From: Phyto melanocephala
Lineage: Eukaryota > Arthropoda > Insecta > Diptera > Rhinophoridae
Length of the DNA stretch: 64,000 nt
Direction: 5' to 3'
Assembly (NCBI GenBank): GCA_941918925.1
Contig: OW799235.1
Coordinates: 43,306,701 to 43,370,700, forward strand
Of this stretch, positions 1 to 10,626 are shown in pieces. How positions within the stretch are numbered: the stretch's first letter is position 1; every line of letters starts with the position of its first letter. A model generated the notes under the pieces. The model ran no database searches. It saw only the letters and a list, made by a program, of their open reading frames with translations, and was not told where the DNA came from. A program made the translations under genes and the position numbers.

Positions 1-241
1 AAACGTGTATACTGGTTAGAGAAAACGTGGCATCGAATCCCAGCTGAGCCAAAAAAAAATATTTTTTAAATTTTTTTTTATTAATTTTTTTTTATTTGAT
101 ATATATTATTTATATTTTAATTATTATTTTTTTTTATTATTTTTCTTAATTTTTTTTTTAATTTTTTGTTTGTTTTATATTTATTATATATATAATAATT
201 TCTTTTTTTTAATTTTTTGTTTGTTTTATATTTATTATATA

Positions 242-1172
242 CTAGAAAAGCCCGGCGCGCGTTGCTACGCCCCTTAGTGAATATAAATGCATTCTGAATT
301 TAAATTAAATATCAAGTGGGCGTGGCACCGCCCACTTTTCTAATCACGAAACTGTATAGTCATCACCAAAATTGGTCCAGAGCAAGTACCTCAAAATTAT
401 AATTTTTTATGGGCGTGGCCCCGCCTACCTTTTTAATCACGAAACTATATACTCATGAGAGTTCAATATGTGTGCAAAGTTTCAGAAAAATCGGTCAAGT
501 GCAAGAAGCTTAATATTATAACTTTTTTTATGGGCGTGGCACTTCCCACTTTTCTAATCACTATATTGTATTATAATGAGAGCTCAATATGTGTGTGCAA
601 AGTTTCAGAAAAATCGGTGAAGTTCAAGTGCCTAAAAATTATAACTTTTTTTATGGGCGTGGCCCTGCCCACTTTTCTTATCACGAAATTATTTAGTCAT
701 GACAGCTCGATATGTGTGCAAAGTTAAAGAAAAATCGGTCCAGTGCAAGAACCTCAAAATTATAACTTTTTTTATGGGCGTGGCCCTGCCCACTTTTTTA
801 ATCACGAAATTATAAAGTCATGACAGCTCAATATGTGTGCAAAGTTTAAGAAAAATCGGTCCAGTGCAAGTACCTCAAAATTAAAACTTTTTTAGGGGCG
901 TGGCCCCGCCCTTTTTTCTTATCACGAAATTATTTAGTCATAACAGCTCGATATGTGTGCAAGGTTTCAGAAAAATCGGTCAAGTGCAAGTAGCTATAAC
1001 TGATAACTAATTTTTTATGGGCGTGGCCCCGCCCACTTTTTTCCACCCATAAACACTCCCTGGTATGTGTACAACAACTTACCAAAGTTTGAGCCCGATC
1101 GGTTTTACAGTTTCGGAGTCTATAGCTAACACACACACACAGAGTTTCACTTTTATATATACAGAAGATAGA
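242..1172 (-). mobile_element. Non-autonomous Helitron, copy 1
   Basis: Read on the minus strand, the element begins TCTATCTTCTG and ends GGGCTTTTCTAG. It sits between a host A and T (A|TC...CTAG|T), the canonical Helitron arrangement with no target duplication. Upstream of the 3' CTAG is a short GC-rich hairpin (GCGT-AGCA-ACGC), as expected of Helitron 3' ends. The interior is about six ~120-bp tandem repeats plus a CA microsatellite. No Rep/helicase gene is present, so it would depend on an autonomous partner. The host repeat continues on both sides. Copy 2 at 43118-44005 shares both ends and the repeats. Confidence 0.8.
330..1060. repeat. ~120-bp tandem repeat inside Helitron copy 1
   Basis: About six units, each with 'gggcgtggc' and 'gcccacttttct', then 'aatcacgaaatt', 'gacagctcaatatgtgtg', 'caaagtttcagaaaaatcgg' and 'caagtacctcaaaatt'. 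The 'gggcgtggc' marker recurs every ~115-126 bp. Units differ by substitutions and small indels, so the array is not freshly homogenised. Confidence 0.85.
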
Positions 1173-1405
1173 TATAATAATTTATTTTCTTATTTTTTTT
1201 TTTAATTTTTTTTGTTTTTTTAACATACATACGTGAATTTATAATTTTAAATATGGGATGTTTTTATATATGTATGTTTTTAATGTATGTATGTACGTAT
1301 TTCATATAGGTTGAATGGTGATACAAACTACTGTTATTGCATGACTACACGTTGTGAAGGGTATATAAGATTCGGCACGGCCGAATATAGCGCTCTAACT
1401 TGTTT

Positions 1406-1827
1406 TTGTTACGTTCTCGTAGGTTTGTATATGTGTTTTTTGTTATTTTTTTACTTATTTTTAAAACATATGTGATGTATTGAATTAAAAGTTAAGTCAC
1501 CGTTATGTTCTCATAGTTTTTACATGTTTTTATGTTTCTTATTAACTTTTTTTAAATAAAAATGTGATGTATTGAAGTAAAAGTTATGTTATTTATTGAT
1601 AACATAACTTTTACTTTTAAAAAAATGTACTGATTTTTTTTTGAAAAGTACTGTTTTTCCCCCTCAATGTACTTTTTTTTACTTTTCAAAAATGGCAAAA
1701 CTAGTTTCTTCAGCTTTTTTTATGTCATATTTGTATGTGTTTTTTTGCGATGTTCATGGTGAAATATGTACATACAGCTATTACACCATGAGTTTTTGTG
1801 TATTGATAGGAGGTGGGTTAAAGTTAG
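1406..1827. other. Intergenic, nothing recognised
   Basis: AT-rich sequence between the dispersed repeat and BEL-1. A 99-codon open frame here runs into the BEL-1 LTR and has no recognisable domain. The segment contains two near-copies of 'aatgtgatgtattgaa' (about 1468 and 1560). Confidence 0.5.
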
Positions 1828-2079
1828 TGTTACCGCTGCTACTGTCATATTTATTTACATCAGTTATTAATTATCTTGCTTTAGTTTCTCCTTTTGTATA
1901 TAATACATTTCTTACACTTAATGCATGTGTGTATATGTAAACATGTATAAACATTTATTAATACTATTTATTGCCGTTTTAATAACGGCACTATCTAGTG
2001 ATCTTACTGCTTAAAAAATAAATTGTTTTCAATACAAAAGTATTGTTAAGCTTATCAAGCAGTAAGTCAAACAAATTGT
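1828..2079 (+). repeat. BEL-1 5' LTR (shared part)
   Basis: About 252 bp match the 3' LTR at 6644-7429 once the 537-bp insert there is removed. A few substitutions separate the two (for example CTGCTACTG against CCGCCACTG at the start), so the insertion is not recent. The LTR may really extend to about 2190: that downstream stretch has an AATAAA and no obvious TGG-starting primer site follows position 2079. Confidence 0.7.
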
Positions 2080-2308
2080 TTTAAAGCTACATATGCTACA
2101 ACATAAAGTGAATTAAATAAAATTAAAGTTGCTCTTAAAACTTGTTTTTGCTTGATTGCTTAATTGAAGACCACAGTTCTTTAAAACAATTTGTGGTAAA
2201 TTAATATAAAAATTTTATCGATTCAATTAAAAGTGTCTCATTGAGAATAAAGAGAATTCGCTAGCAAATATATTAAAATCTATTAGTGCTTCTAAATTGG
2301 GCAAAATA

Positions 2309-2434
2309 ATGTCGGAAGCAGATTTTAATTGCAATAAATGCGAATTAAAGGACATAGCAAATATCAGCTGGAATTGCTCTTGTGAAAATGATCAACCTGT
2401 GCATATTAAAAATATTCCGTCTACAGAGACCTAA
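2309..2434 (+). pseudogene. BEL-1 short gag-leader ORF (41 codons)
   Basis: An ATG-started frame of 41 codons begins MSEADFNCNKCELKD and contains two CxxC-like cysteine pairs. It lies between the 5' LTR and the recognisable gag tail. It may be the remnant start of gag or a separate leader peptide; no family is recognised. The TAA at 2432 ends it well before the zinc knuckles. A chance ORF cannot be excluded. Confidence 0.3.
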
Positions 2435-2492
2435 CAATTAATGCCGACAGACATTCAAGCAGACCCTTCTACCAGCCACGCAACTAAACCCT

Positions 2493-3566
2493 TTACAGAT
2501 GTGCCCGGTCCAAAATTGCGGTGAATTTCAATCTTTAAATTTAGATGCAAAATGGATCTTCGTAAAAGACAATAAATTGTGCCGCCAGTGCCTGAATTCT
2601 CATTGGCGTAAGTGTTTCTAAAAAAAAGTATGTAATGTAAGCAATTGTACTGCAAAACATCATCCCTTGTTGCACAAATACACAATGTCGCCAAATTCGA
2701 ATCACATTAAGGCAGTAACACATTCGGGTAATGAAAGTGTAAATGCACATCAAGAACATAATCAAAGCAAACAGTGCTTCAGAATTCTGCCAATTCGCAT
2801 ACATTACAATGGCGGTACACTGATAACGTTGGCATTTTTAGATGAAGGCTCATCCGTTACCCTAATAGAGCAAAACCTTTTCAAAAAATTGGGTCTTCAG
2901 GGCAAACAAGAACCTCTGGAGCTGCGATGGACCGGCGATACTACCCGATCCGAACAAGATTCTTTTAAAATTAATATAGAAGTATCCAGCACCAAAAACA
3001 ACAGCCGGTTTACACTTTACGATGTACATACGGTAAATAACCTTGGTTTACCCACACAATCTATTAATTTCAACGACGTTGTAAGAGGTAACCCATATCT
3101 AAAAGGTCTACCAATAGAATCATATAAAAATGCTAAGCCAATGATTCTAATTGGTCTCAATAATTAGAGAGTCGCGGTCCCCTTAAAGATTAAAGAGGGC
3201 AAACGTCACCAGCCCATTGCAACCAAAACACGCCTAGGGTGGACCCTGCAGGGTAGTGGCACATATTTGAACCAAATTTCTTCGCTTAATGTACACATGT
3301 GTGAATGCGAGAAGCGCTATAGAGCATTACATGATGAAGTCAAAGAATACTTTGGTATAGAAATGGCTCAAGAGAAGACCATTTTGTCTTCTGAAAACGA
3401 CAGAGCAATGCAAATTCTTAAAAGCACCACCATTAAGAAAAATCAGCAATTCGAATTCGGTTTACTTTGGAAAGATGAAGTCCCGCAATTACCAGGGAGT
3501 TATGAGGTTGCTTGTCAACGCCTAAAATGTCTGCAAAGGAAATTTTAAAAAGACCCAGAGCTATAA
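2493..3566 (+). pseudogene. BEL-1 gag C-terminus and aspartic protease, with nonsense codons
   Basis: One reading frame encodes the gag zinc-knuckle region (CPVQNCGEF..., CRQCLNSHWRKC, then CNVSNCTAKHHPLLH) typical of BEL gag, followed by the retroviral-type protease region (LAFLDEGSSVTLIEQNLF, with the D-[EP]-G-S motif replacing the usual DxGS/T) and the conserved 'ILIGLNN' segment. The frame is broken by TAA at 2619-2621, TAG at 3165-3167, TAA at 3546-3548 and TAA at 3564-3566, all in the same phase. The damage is therefore point substitution rather than frameshift. The region would have encoded the capsid nucleic-acid-binding tail and the polyprotein protease. Confidence 0.8.
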
Positions 3567-3572
3567 CAGATA

Positions 3573-6500
3573 ATGCAAACCGAAATCGACAAACTATTAT
3601 CCAAAGGTTACGCTCGAAAAGTGCCGGAGTCACAAACGTGTACAGGTGAAGGTCGTACGTGGTATCTTCCAATTTTTGTCGCTGTTAATCCGAATAAACC
3701 TGGTAAAGTTCGCCTGGTGTGGGACGCAGCAGCAAAATCAGGCAATAAGTCACTAAATGACTTTCTGATAAGCGGTCCCGATTTATTGACGTCACTTTTT
3801 AATATTTTAATCGAATTTCGCGTAGGCCAAGTAGCTATTCGTGGTGACATCGCTGAGATGTTTCATCGCATAAATGTAAGAGATGAAGACATGCACGTTC
3901 AACGATTTTTGTGGTTCGAAAATGGCAACAGTCAATCTAAGCCATGCGTGTACGTAATGAAAGCTCTCACGTTTGGTATAACCTGTGCACCATGTATCGC
4001 TCATTTCGTCCGAGACAAAAACGCTAACGAATTTCGGGATTTATATCCTAGAGCAGTCAAAGCAATAAAGTGCTATCATTACATGGATGATTTCATTGAT
4101 AGTGTGGACACCGATGAAGAGGCAAAAGAACTTGCTACCCAAGTAAGAGCTATCCACTCCGCAGGCGGATTTCATATGAGAAACTGGGTCACTAATTCCA
4201 AGCGTGTACGACAGCACCTATGTGATCATGGCTCAACTACCCAGACTTCGTTTAAAGCAATTGAAAAAATTCTAGGTATGTATTGGGAGTTCAACAATGA
4301 TGTTTTTCAATATGATTCCAGATTCTCAAGGCTCCGAAGAGACGTGTTTCAGCAACATGTTGTCCCCACTAAAAGAGAAGTCCTTCAAGTGCTAATGTCA
4401 ATTTTCGACCCTCTTGGATTCGTATCTCACTATACTATCGGCCTGAAGATGCTCCTTCAAAATATATGGCGATCGAAAATAAAATGGGATGACGAACTAA
4501 ATGAGAATCTTTTACTAAAATGGTCTGCGTGGCTATTCAACTTGCATAAAATACCATCTATCATCATACCGCGAGGCTACTCGAAGCTGCTTATATCAAC
4601 AAAAAATGTTCAGCTACACACCTTTGTAGATGCCGGCGAAAACGCATACGCAGCAGTATGTTACTTTAGAATTCAGCATAATAATAATGTCGACGTGTGT
4701 ATTGTTGCAGAAAAATCGAAAGTCACTCCTTTAAAACCTATATCCATACCTCGACTAGAACAGCAAGCGGCTTTAATCGGAACAAGATTGGCATCAAAAA
4801 TACTTAGCGCGACTCGTCTTAACTGTGAAAAAGTTTTCTTTTGGTCCGATTCAAAAACAGCTCTTAAGTGGCTTTCAATGGATCCCAAAAATTTTAAGGC
4901 ATACGAGATGTATAGAGTTGGAGAAATATTAGAATTCACTAATGTAACACAGTGGAGTTGGGTGCCATCAAAATTAAATCCTGCTGATCTTGGTACAAAA
5001 ATTTGTACCTCCAATGATGATATGTGGCTTAACGGACCAGCGTTTCTCAAAAATAATAAAAATTTGTGGCCTAAATCATCAGATTTAGGAACCGTTAATA
5101 ATGAAGAAATACGAAATCATCTATTATTCGTTGATAAATTAAGCGGCTTTACTATAAATATCGAATATTTTTCAAGTTGGAAACGACTCTATATGGCACT
5201 CTCTTGGTTTATACTGTACGTAGACAAATTAAAAACTTTAATTCAGGGACGGAAAACATCGCAAGGTATGCGTTTTGAATATATACAAAGGGCCAAATAT
5301 ATTTTGTTCCAGTATGCCCAATATAGTGAATTTTCAGAAGAAATGTGGTGTTTGAAACATGATAAAAAAATACACTCTGGAAGTAAACTCAAACAGCTAA
5401 ACGTTTTTCTTGATGATCACGGAATTATTCGCGCGTGCGGCAGAGCTGACTCTCTAAACTGCAACAACGCCATTATATTGCCACATGATCACTATATTAC
5501 TTTTTTGTTGGTCCGAAACAACCATGAGAATTTTCACCATTGCCTACACGAAGCAACAATATGCAAAATAAAGTCAAGATACTACATCCCTAGGTTAAGA
5601 ACTCTCTATAAAAGCATGCAAAGCAAATGTCAAAGATGCAAGAATCAATTAATAGTACCTCAACCACCTCTAATGGCATCTTTACCTGCAGCTAGACTTG
5701 CAAGCTTTGAGCGTCCATTTACCTACGTTGGTATTGACTTCTTTGGCCCTTTATTTGTAGCAGTAGGCAGACGTAAAGAAAAGAGATGGGGTGTATTGTT
5801 TACGTGTCTGACAATTCCTGCAATTCATATTGAAGTCGCTCACAGTCTCGACACAAGCTCGTGCATAATGTGCATTCAAAATTTTATAAGTCGACGTGGA
5901 TCCCCAAAGGAGGTATACACGGACAACGGAACAAATTTTAAGTCCGCCGAAAGAGTTCTTCGAGAGGAGAAACAAAATATTAATCTACAACAAATCCTTC
6001 TTAAACACAACGAAATTAAGTGGAAATTCAATCCACCCGCAGCACCACATATGGGCGGCGCATGGGAACGTTTAATACGCACAGTAAAAACTATTCTTTA
6101 TGCCATGGGTCCGGCGTTCAAATTTAACGACGAATCACTTAGAAGCGCTCTATGGGAAATCGAATTCATTATAAATTCCCGACCTTTAACATTTGTAGCC
6201 CTAGACTCAGCCGAAGACGACGCGTTAACTCCAAATCATTTGTTACTCGGTTCTGCAGATGGATATAAACCTCTATCAGAAGTTGACTATAATCTACGAG
6301 AACGTTGGCATCAATCGCAAAAGTTCGCTAATCATTTCTGGAGAAGATGGGTTCGAGAATATGGGCCAGACTTAGTTCATCGCAGCAAATGGTTCGAAAA
6401 AGTAAAACCGCCATTAGTCGGAGATTTAGTCATCAAAGTCGATGACACATTACCTCGCAATAGCTGGTCCAAGGGGGTCATCACAGAAACGATAACTGCC

Positions 6501-6623
6501 AAAGATGGTCAAGTTCGTCGTGTTAAGGTTAAAACTAGTTCCGGCACATGGGAGAGGCCTGTAACAAAAATAGCTGTACTAGACGTCGGCAGTACTCAAG
6601 ATAGCAAGCTCACAGAACCCTAA
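3573..6623 (+). CDS. BEL-1 pol: reverse transcriptase, RNase H, integrase
   Basis: The open frame of 1016 codons starts at an internal Met; the true pol frame continues upstream through the nonsense codons noted before it. RT: WDAAAKSG near residue 50 and the catalytic YMDDF box near residue 170. RNase H: FVDAGENAYAAV near 350 and WSDSKTALKW near 424. Integrase: an HxxxxH...CxxC zinc domain near 650-690, then D in VGIDFFGPL (~718), D in YTDNGTNFKSA (~780) and E in GGAWERLIRTVK (~820). A C-terminal domain of the DUF5641 type follows. The catalytic residues are all present, so pol itself looks intact although the element as a whole cannot make a full polyprotein. Confidence 0.9.
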   Translation: MQTEIDKLLSKGYARKVPESQTCTGEGRTWYLPIFVAVNPNKPGKVRLVWDAAAKSGNKSLNDFLISGPDLLTSLFNILIEFRVGQVAIRGDIAEMFHRINVRDEDMHVQRFLWFENGNSQSKPCVYVMKALTFGITCAPCIAHFVRDKNANEFRDLYPRAVKAIKCYHYMDDFIDSVDTDEEAKELATQVRAIHSAGGFHMRNWVTNSKRVRQHLCDHGSTTQTSFKAIEKILGMYWEFNNDVFQYDSRFSRLRRDVFQQHVVPTKREVLQVLMSIFDPLGFVSHYTIGLKMLLQNIWRSKIKWDDELNENLLLKWSAWLFNLHKIPSIIIPRGYSKLLISTKNVQLHTFVDAGENAYAAVCYFRIQHNNNVDVCIVAEKSKVTPLKPISIPRLEQQAALIGTRLASKILSATRLNCEKVFFWSDSKTALKWLSMDPKNFKAYEMYRVGEILEFTNVTQWSWVPSKLNPADLGTKICTSNDDMWLNGPAFLKNNKNLWPKSSDLGTVNNEEIRNHLLFVDKLSGFTINIEYFSSWKRLYMALSWFILYVDKLKTLIQGRKTSQGMRFEYIQRAKYILFQYAQYSEFSEEMWCLKHDKKIHSGSKLKQLNVFLDDHGIIRACGRADSLNCNNAIILPHDHYITFLLVRNNHENFHHCLHEATICKIKSRYYIPRLRTLYKSMQSKCQRCKNQLIVPQPPLMASLPAARLASFERPFTYVGIDFFGPLFVAVGRRKEKRWGVLFTCLTIPAIHIEVAHSLDTSSCIMCIQNFISRRGSPKEVYTDNGTNFKSAERVLREEKQNINLQQILLKHNEIKWKFNPPAAPHMGGAWERLIRTVKTILYAMGPAFKFNDESLRSALWEIEFIINSRPLTFVALDSAEDDALTPNHLLLGSADGYKPLSEVDYNLRERWHQSQKFANHFWRRWVREYGPDLVHRSKWFEKVKPPLVGDLVIKVDDTLPRNSWSKGVITETITAKDGQVRRVKVKTSSGTWERPVTKIAVLDVGSTQDSKLTEP

Positions 6624-6643
6624 CTCGCTTACAAGGAGGGGAA

Positions 6644-7429
6644 TGTTACCGCCGCCACTGTCATATTTATTTACATCAGTTATTAATTATCTTGCTTTAG
6701 TTTCTCCTTTTGTATATAATACATTTCTTACACTTTATGCATATGTTATATTGTTACAGATTTATTTTTAAGTAGCTTAATTTACATTATAATTTATTTT
6801 AGTTGTAGTAGTTTAAGTTACTGTAGTTTTATTTGTATTGGTTTATTTCGCTAGTTGTTCGAAAATGATGTTTGTTATTATGTGTAGCATACTTTTAGGT
6901 ACTTCTATTATTCGTGCATATTACTTAACGTCTTAATTTAAATGTAACGGTTTTCGAATGTACTAGAATGTACATACGAGAACTTTGTCGAATGTTACCG
7001 AACACCACTAAGTTACTATAAATAGTCGAACAACACAGCTAACATGATCAGTATTACAGTAGAGCTTGTAAAGCGCGTATCAAAGTGTGTTTGATAATCA
7101 AAGTGTATAACCATAAGTGCAATAAGTGTATAACCATAAGTGTAAAGCAATCTTTGAGTGTGTTTAAGTAAATAAAGTGCTCTTAATTTTATAATGAATT
7201 TCAACTGTTTTTGATTGCAATAAAAGAACTCAAAGTATTTAAAGGAAATAATCCAACGTTTATAAAAGGTATAAACGTAACAATATGTAAACATGTATAA
7301 ACATTTATTAATACTATTTATTGCCGTTTTAATAACGGCACTATCTGGTGATCTTACTGCTTAAAAAATAAATTGTTTTCAATACAAAAGTATTGTCAAG
7401 CTTATCAAGCAGTAAGTCAAACAAATTGT
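6644..7429 (+). repeat. BEL-1 3' LTR carrying an insertion
   Basis: Starts TGTTACCG directly after the purine tract and ends in the same AATTGT as the 5' copy. A 537-bp foreign segment (6746-7282) splits it; without the insert it aligns with the 5' LTR, apart from a short indel near 'atgcatatg'. Confidence 0.8.
6746..7282 (+). mobile_element. Probable solo LTR nested in the BEL-1 3' LTR
   Basis: The insert starts TTATATTGTTACAG and ends ACGTAACA. It is flanked by a 5-bp direct repeat ATATG (6741-6745 and 7283-7287). Its ends are a short inverted repeat (TGTTAC/GTAACA), and an AATAAA sits near 7170, consistent with an LTR left by LTR-LTR recombination. No internal region is present. The parent family is unknown; a gypsy-type origin is possible but not shown. 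Confidence 0.65.
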
Positions 7430-8924
7430 AATATTTATACATAATTTATCTTAATAAAATTTTTAAATATTGAAATCTGAAATTTTTTTTTGTATATAAT
7501 CAATTCATCTTAATAAAATCTATTAATTTAAAAAAACTGAATAAATGGATTTAATTTTTTAAATAGACATGTGTATATACATACATATTTGTTATGGCAC
7601 TTTTTAATATGTTTTGGCACTTTCTAGCTAAAATTTTGGCACAAGACTGAAATTCTCATATACCATCACTGCCTTAGCATATAAAGCTAAAATAAAATAT
7701 ACAATATTCTAGTCGAAAGAACAAATTGATTCTAAAATTTTTAAATATTATTTATTGACTAAAAAATGCAATAAATTAAATAATGAATTAAATTTAATAT
7801 ATAACTTTCAATTTAATTGCATTATTTTTTCATGAATTTCTAAAAAAATAGCATGTTTCCGTACTGTCGTTTAAAAGTGATCGTATGAATGAACGGGTAT
7901 TTTTTTGCAAACTGAACGAAAGTGAGCGATCACTGAAACAAGTGATTTGGCACAGCTCTTGTCGATTGGCAGTTATTGGGAGAATAATCTTTAAAAAATT
8001 TATCGAAAATAATTGGTGATGGCAGTTGTGTCTTTTGACAGCCAAACAATTGTCTAGTGCTGGTACACCAGAACCTCCATCTTTTTTTCGTGCTATTGAA
8101 ATTAGATTAGAGTAATCGATTGGCAGAGGTATATAACCAAAATGCCAGGGTATTCCACCTTGATTCCTTTTCCGTAAATCGACCTATACCTCTGTATAAG
8201 AAGTCGGAGACACTTGAACAATAAATAAAATTGAGTTTTATGGTTCTCCTCCAGTTACAAAACGTTCGTTCGGGACTGCAAGTCGACCATTGTATAGGAA
8301 GTTGAAACCATCTGAACAAAAGTTATGAGTTTATTTGGTACTCCTCTAATTTAAATAAAAGCACGCGGTTAATGGTAGAATAGTTTGAAAACTGTATCCA
8401 AAGCACAGTTACGCGACGCCACATAATTAACCACGCGAGAGTGAGACGTAAAACTCTCGAAGTCAGATAAAAAGCGACGGCCTGATTGCGCTTAAGCGAT
8501 AACGGCAATGACGCGAGAGCTCTTGACCCGACCAGAGCTGAATGTGGCTGAATTACGACTGCTTAAAAAAACTGTTATCAGTTGACTCACGACTTGAATC
8601 TGAAAAAATTTTAATCAAGACGGTTTCAAGCTTAAAATGTGTAAGCTTGTTAGAGCTAGTTCACATGAAGGGACATGTCCCCGCGACTCTACTTTCTTTG
8701 GCTTGTATTCTCTTTTGGTGTCCCTTCTAAAATCTTCTTACGTTTACATGAAGGGATTTTATTGCAGGAACAAAGTTACTTTTTGACGATAAATTAACTA
8801 ATTCTTTTTATCCTTTCATTCGTAAAAAGGGCTGCCATACATTTAATAATTTATGATTTGTCAGCAGTAGCAGTGGCAATACAAGTATTTATATAAGCAA
8901 ATGTTAATGAATTCAAGGAACATA
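7430..8924. other. Non-coding stretch, old sequence with a small internal duplication
   Basis: No gene recognised. Two diverged ~65-bp segments near 8185-8260 and 8295-8360 share 'TAAGAAGT/TAGGAAGT', 'tgaacaa' and 'ggttctcctc/ggtactcctc', each with an AATAAA-like tract. They may be remnants of LTR ends. Near 8660 the plus strand has 'catgaagggacatgtcccc', whose reverse complement recurs near 32130. Confidence 0.45.
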
Positions 8925-9150
8925 ATGGCTGAACTTTTTAAAGAAGAAATTGTTGACCTAACTGAACTAGCTGTTGAAGCGTTAGATCTAGATTATGCTG
9001 AAAATATATAAGTAATTTTGAATATGCTAGAATGCTATGAAAATGCAAAAAATTTACCGAATAAAAGAAGACGAAAGGAGTGGGTAAAACCATGGAGGAT
9101 AGAGCGAGAGTTACGCGGCTCATTTTTATTTCTAATGTATGAGCTTTCAT
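8925..9150 (+). pseudogene. PIF/Harbinger-like transposase N-terminal fragment (tentative)
   Basis: ATG at 8925 opens an acidic 28-codon peptide ending in TAA at 9009. The same frame continues with LPNKRRRKEWVKPWRIE followed by a G-x-F-L-x-L-x-Y-E-L pattern. A basic run, then W-V-x-P-W and an aromatic/Leu-rich helix, is the usual N-terminus of PIF/Harbinger transposases. Nothing downstream matches the DDE domain, so at most this is a truncated relic. The assignment rests on one motif. Confidence 0.4.
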
Positions 9151-9525
9151 TTTATATTTCATAATTTTTTTTTTTTGGAAAATTTAATAAAATATCAGTC
9201 TGGCAACACGGGTCATACATAGGATGACAAGAATACCAGATAACGAAAGATGTAAAAGAGAAATGTCAAATGTGTCCCCTCAAATTCACAAAACGTGCGA
9301 CCAAGGCGAGTTCATATAAGGTGAACTCTTTAGCCCAGCTGTTCATCAGCTGTGAACGAAGTTAAGGTTTTATGTTTGTTTACATTCGTTGGCCGGAAAA
9401 TTTTAATAAATGTTAAAAAATTTGACTAAAATATTTTAAGGGTAGTGGAACTTTATTTCGTGTACTTAATGATGAGCAAAAGATATAATTCAGTTATTCA
9501 GCAACTTTTCCTTTAATCTAATAGT

Positions 9526-10110
9526 GACAAATTGGTTAATTGGTGTGAAATCAACTTAATGGAACTGAATATAAAAAAATTTAAGCATATGTCCTTTTTC
9601 AGAATTAAGAAATTGGATTTATTGTATTGCATTTTATTGATAAAGTTCTGAACTTTCTTGATCTTGGAATTTTGCTTGATCACCAATTAAATTTTCGTGA
9701 CCATATTTCTTTAATTGTTAACAAAGCAAATTTATGAAGAGGTGGTGCAAGGAATTTCTAGATCCTTATACATATTACGAAACAATTATATTCGTCATTA
9801 GTTCGACCTATTCTAGAATACGGATTAATTATTTGGGATCCTTACTATAATATTCATATTGATAGTATCGAGTCTGTACAAAAGAAGTTTTTAATATTTT
9901 GTCTACGTGGCCTTGGATGGAATTCGTTTTTACTACCTTCATACGAAAGCAGACTATGTCTTATAAAATCAACAACTTTAAAAAGTCGTCGTTCAATGCT
10001 GAGTTTTTCTTTTGTGCTGGGCCTAATTCAAGGCGATGTCGACTCTGAATTCCTGCTAAGTAAAATATCTTTTAATGTTCCAACCAGACCAACTAGAAAA
10101 TTCCGTCTTA
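9526..10110 (+). pseudogene. Jockey-clade LINE reverse transcriptase fragment
   Basis: Conceptual translation in shifting frames gives the typical C-terminal half of a Jockey-type ORF2: NWCEINLMELNIKKFKHMSF, then DLGILLDHQLNFRDHISL, then LVRPILEYGLIIWDPYYN and a roughly 100-codon open stretch ending RPTRKFRLI. At least one stop and one frameshift separate the blocks. The YxDD catalytic core is absent, so this is a 5'-truncated copy. It is cut at 10110 by transposon A; possible continuations are seen at 13332-13470 (minus) and 13500-13583 (plus). Confidence 0.8.
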
Positions 10111-10113
10111 TTA

Positions 10114-10626
10114 CACTGCTCTGCAAAAAATAATTTTTTGTCTTCCCATTTAATAAAACTATGTGGACTATATGGATTTTGACATGCTGAACTCAAATCC
10201 GTTGTTGGTTTTTTTCCATCAGATCGGGATTTTTTTTTATGGGCGTGGCAAATTTTTCCCCCTAATTAGTCAGGTGCGGAGACTTATTTCCTCCTAACTC
10301 GAGAACCAGTCATCCGATTTTCAAAAGTAAAACACCAAAAAATGTGTAACCAAATTAGTTTTATTTTAGTGGAATACAATTTTTCTCTATCTCTTATCGT
10401 TTTGGAGTTATTTAGAAATTAATGGAGAAAAAAAAAAATTTTTCGTGCTAAATTCGTAATATTTTTCAATTAAAAAAAGGAATTAAAAAAAATATAAGGC
10501 ATATATTCAACATTTTAAACTTTTTTCTGAGATCTACTTATCTTGAAAATAAAAAAGGCCATAAACCATAAAAATCGGTTAAAAAATGTAGATTTTATTA
10601 TCAATTTACCGCAGGTACCCAATATT
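10114..10626 (+). repeat. Left long terminal inverted repeat of transposon A
   Basis: The 513-bp left arm ends at 'ggtacccaatatt'; its reverse complement is the right arm. A diverged relative of the same arm lies at 36163-36640. Confidence 0.85.

Larger units (their letters stand above)
1..1405 (-). repeat. TATACCC-type dispersed repeat, edge-truncated, split by a Helitron
   Basis: The right end (about 1290-1405) carries the family signature: a fly-wide block ending GAAGGGTATATAAGATTCGG, a palindrome ATTCGGCACGGCCGAAT, and a terminal ACTTGTT. The left part (1-241) has the 'ctggttagagaaaacgtggc' and 'cgaatcccagctgagcc' blocks followed by long A/T runs, as in the copies near 51.5 kb and 63.6 kb. 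The two parts are separated by the Helitron at 242-1172. The upstream end lies outside the window. No protein is coded; the short open frames here are chance. Confidence 0.75.
1828..7429 (+). mobile_element. BEL/Pao LTR retrotransposon BEL-1 (decayed)
   Basis: Two direct copies of an LTR beginning TGTTACCG flank a gag-protease-RT-RNase H-integrase region in BEL/Pao order. The coding region is in one reading frame but has at least four nonsense codons between the gag tail and RT. Most of gag is missing or unrecognisable. A purine-rich tract (acaaggaggggaa, 6631-6643) directly precedes the 3' LTR, as expected for second-strand priming. No matching target duplication was found. The recognisable LTR similarity stops at AATTGT at both ends, so one LTR may be truncated. 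The 3' LTR was later hit by another element (6746-7282). Confidence 0.85.

Noticed and set aside
455..727. 90-codon open frame with repeated MGVALPTFLIT segments
   Set aside because: It is the translation of the ~120-bp Helitron tandem repeats in one frame; the repetition is nucleotide-level, and other units are not in frame.
1641..1940. 99-codon Phe/Tyr-rich membrane-like frame
   Set aside because: It crosses into the BEL-1 LTR and is explained by T-rich composition.
3922..3951. Whether the BEL elements are endogenous retroviruses with an envelope gene
   Set aside because: Both end with the integrase C-terminal domain shortly before the polypurine tract and 3' LTR; there is no room for, or trace of, an env frame.
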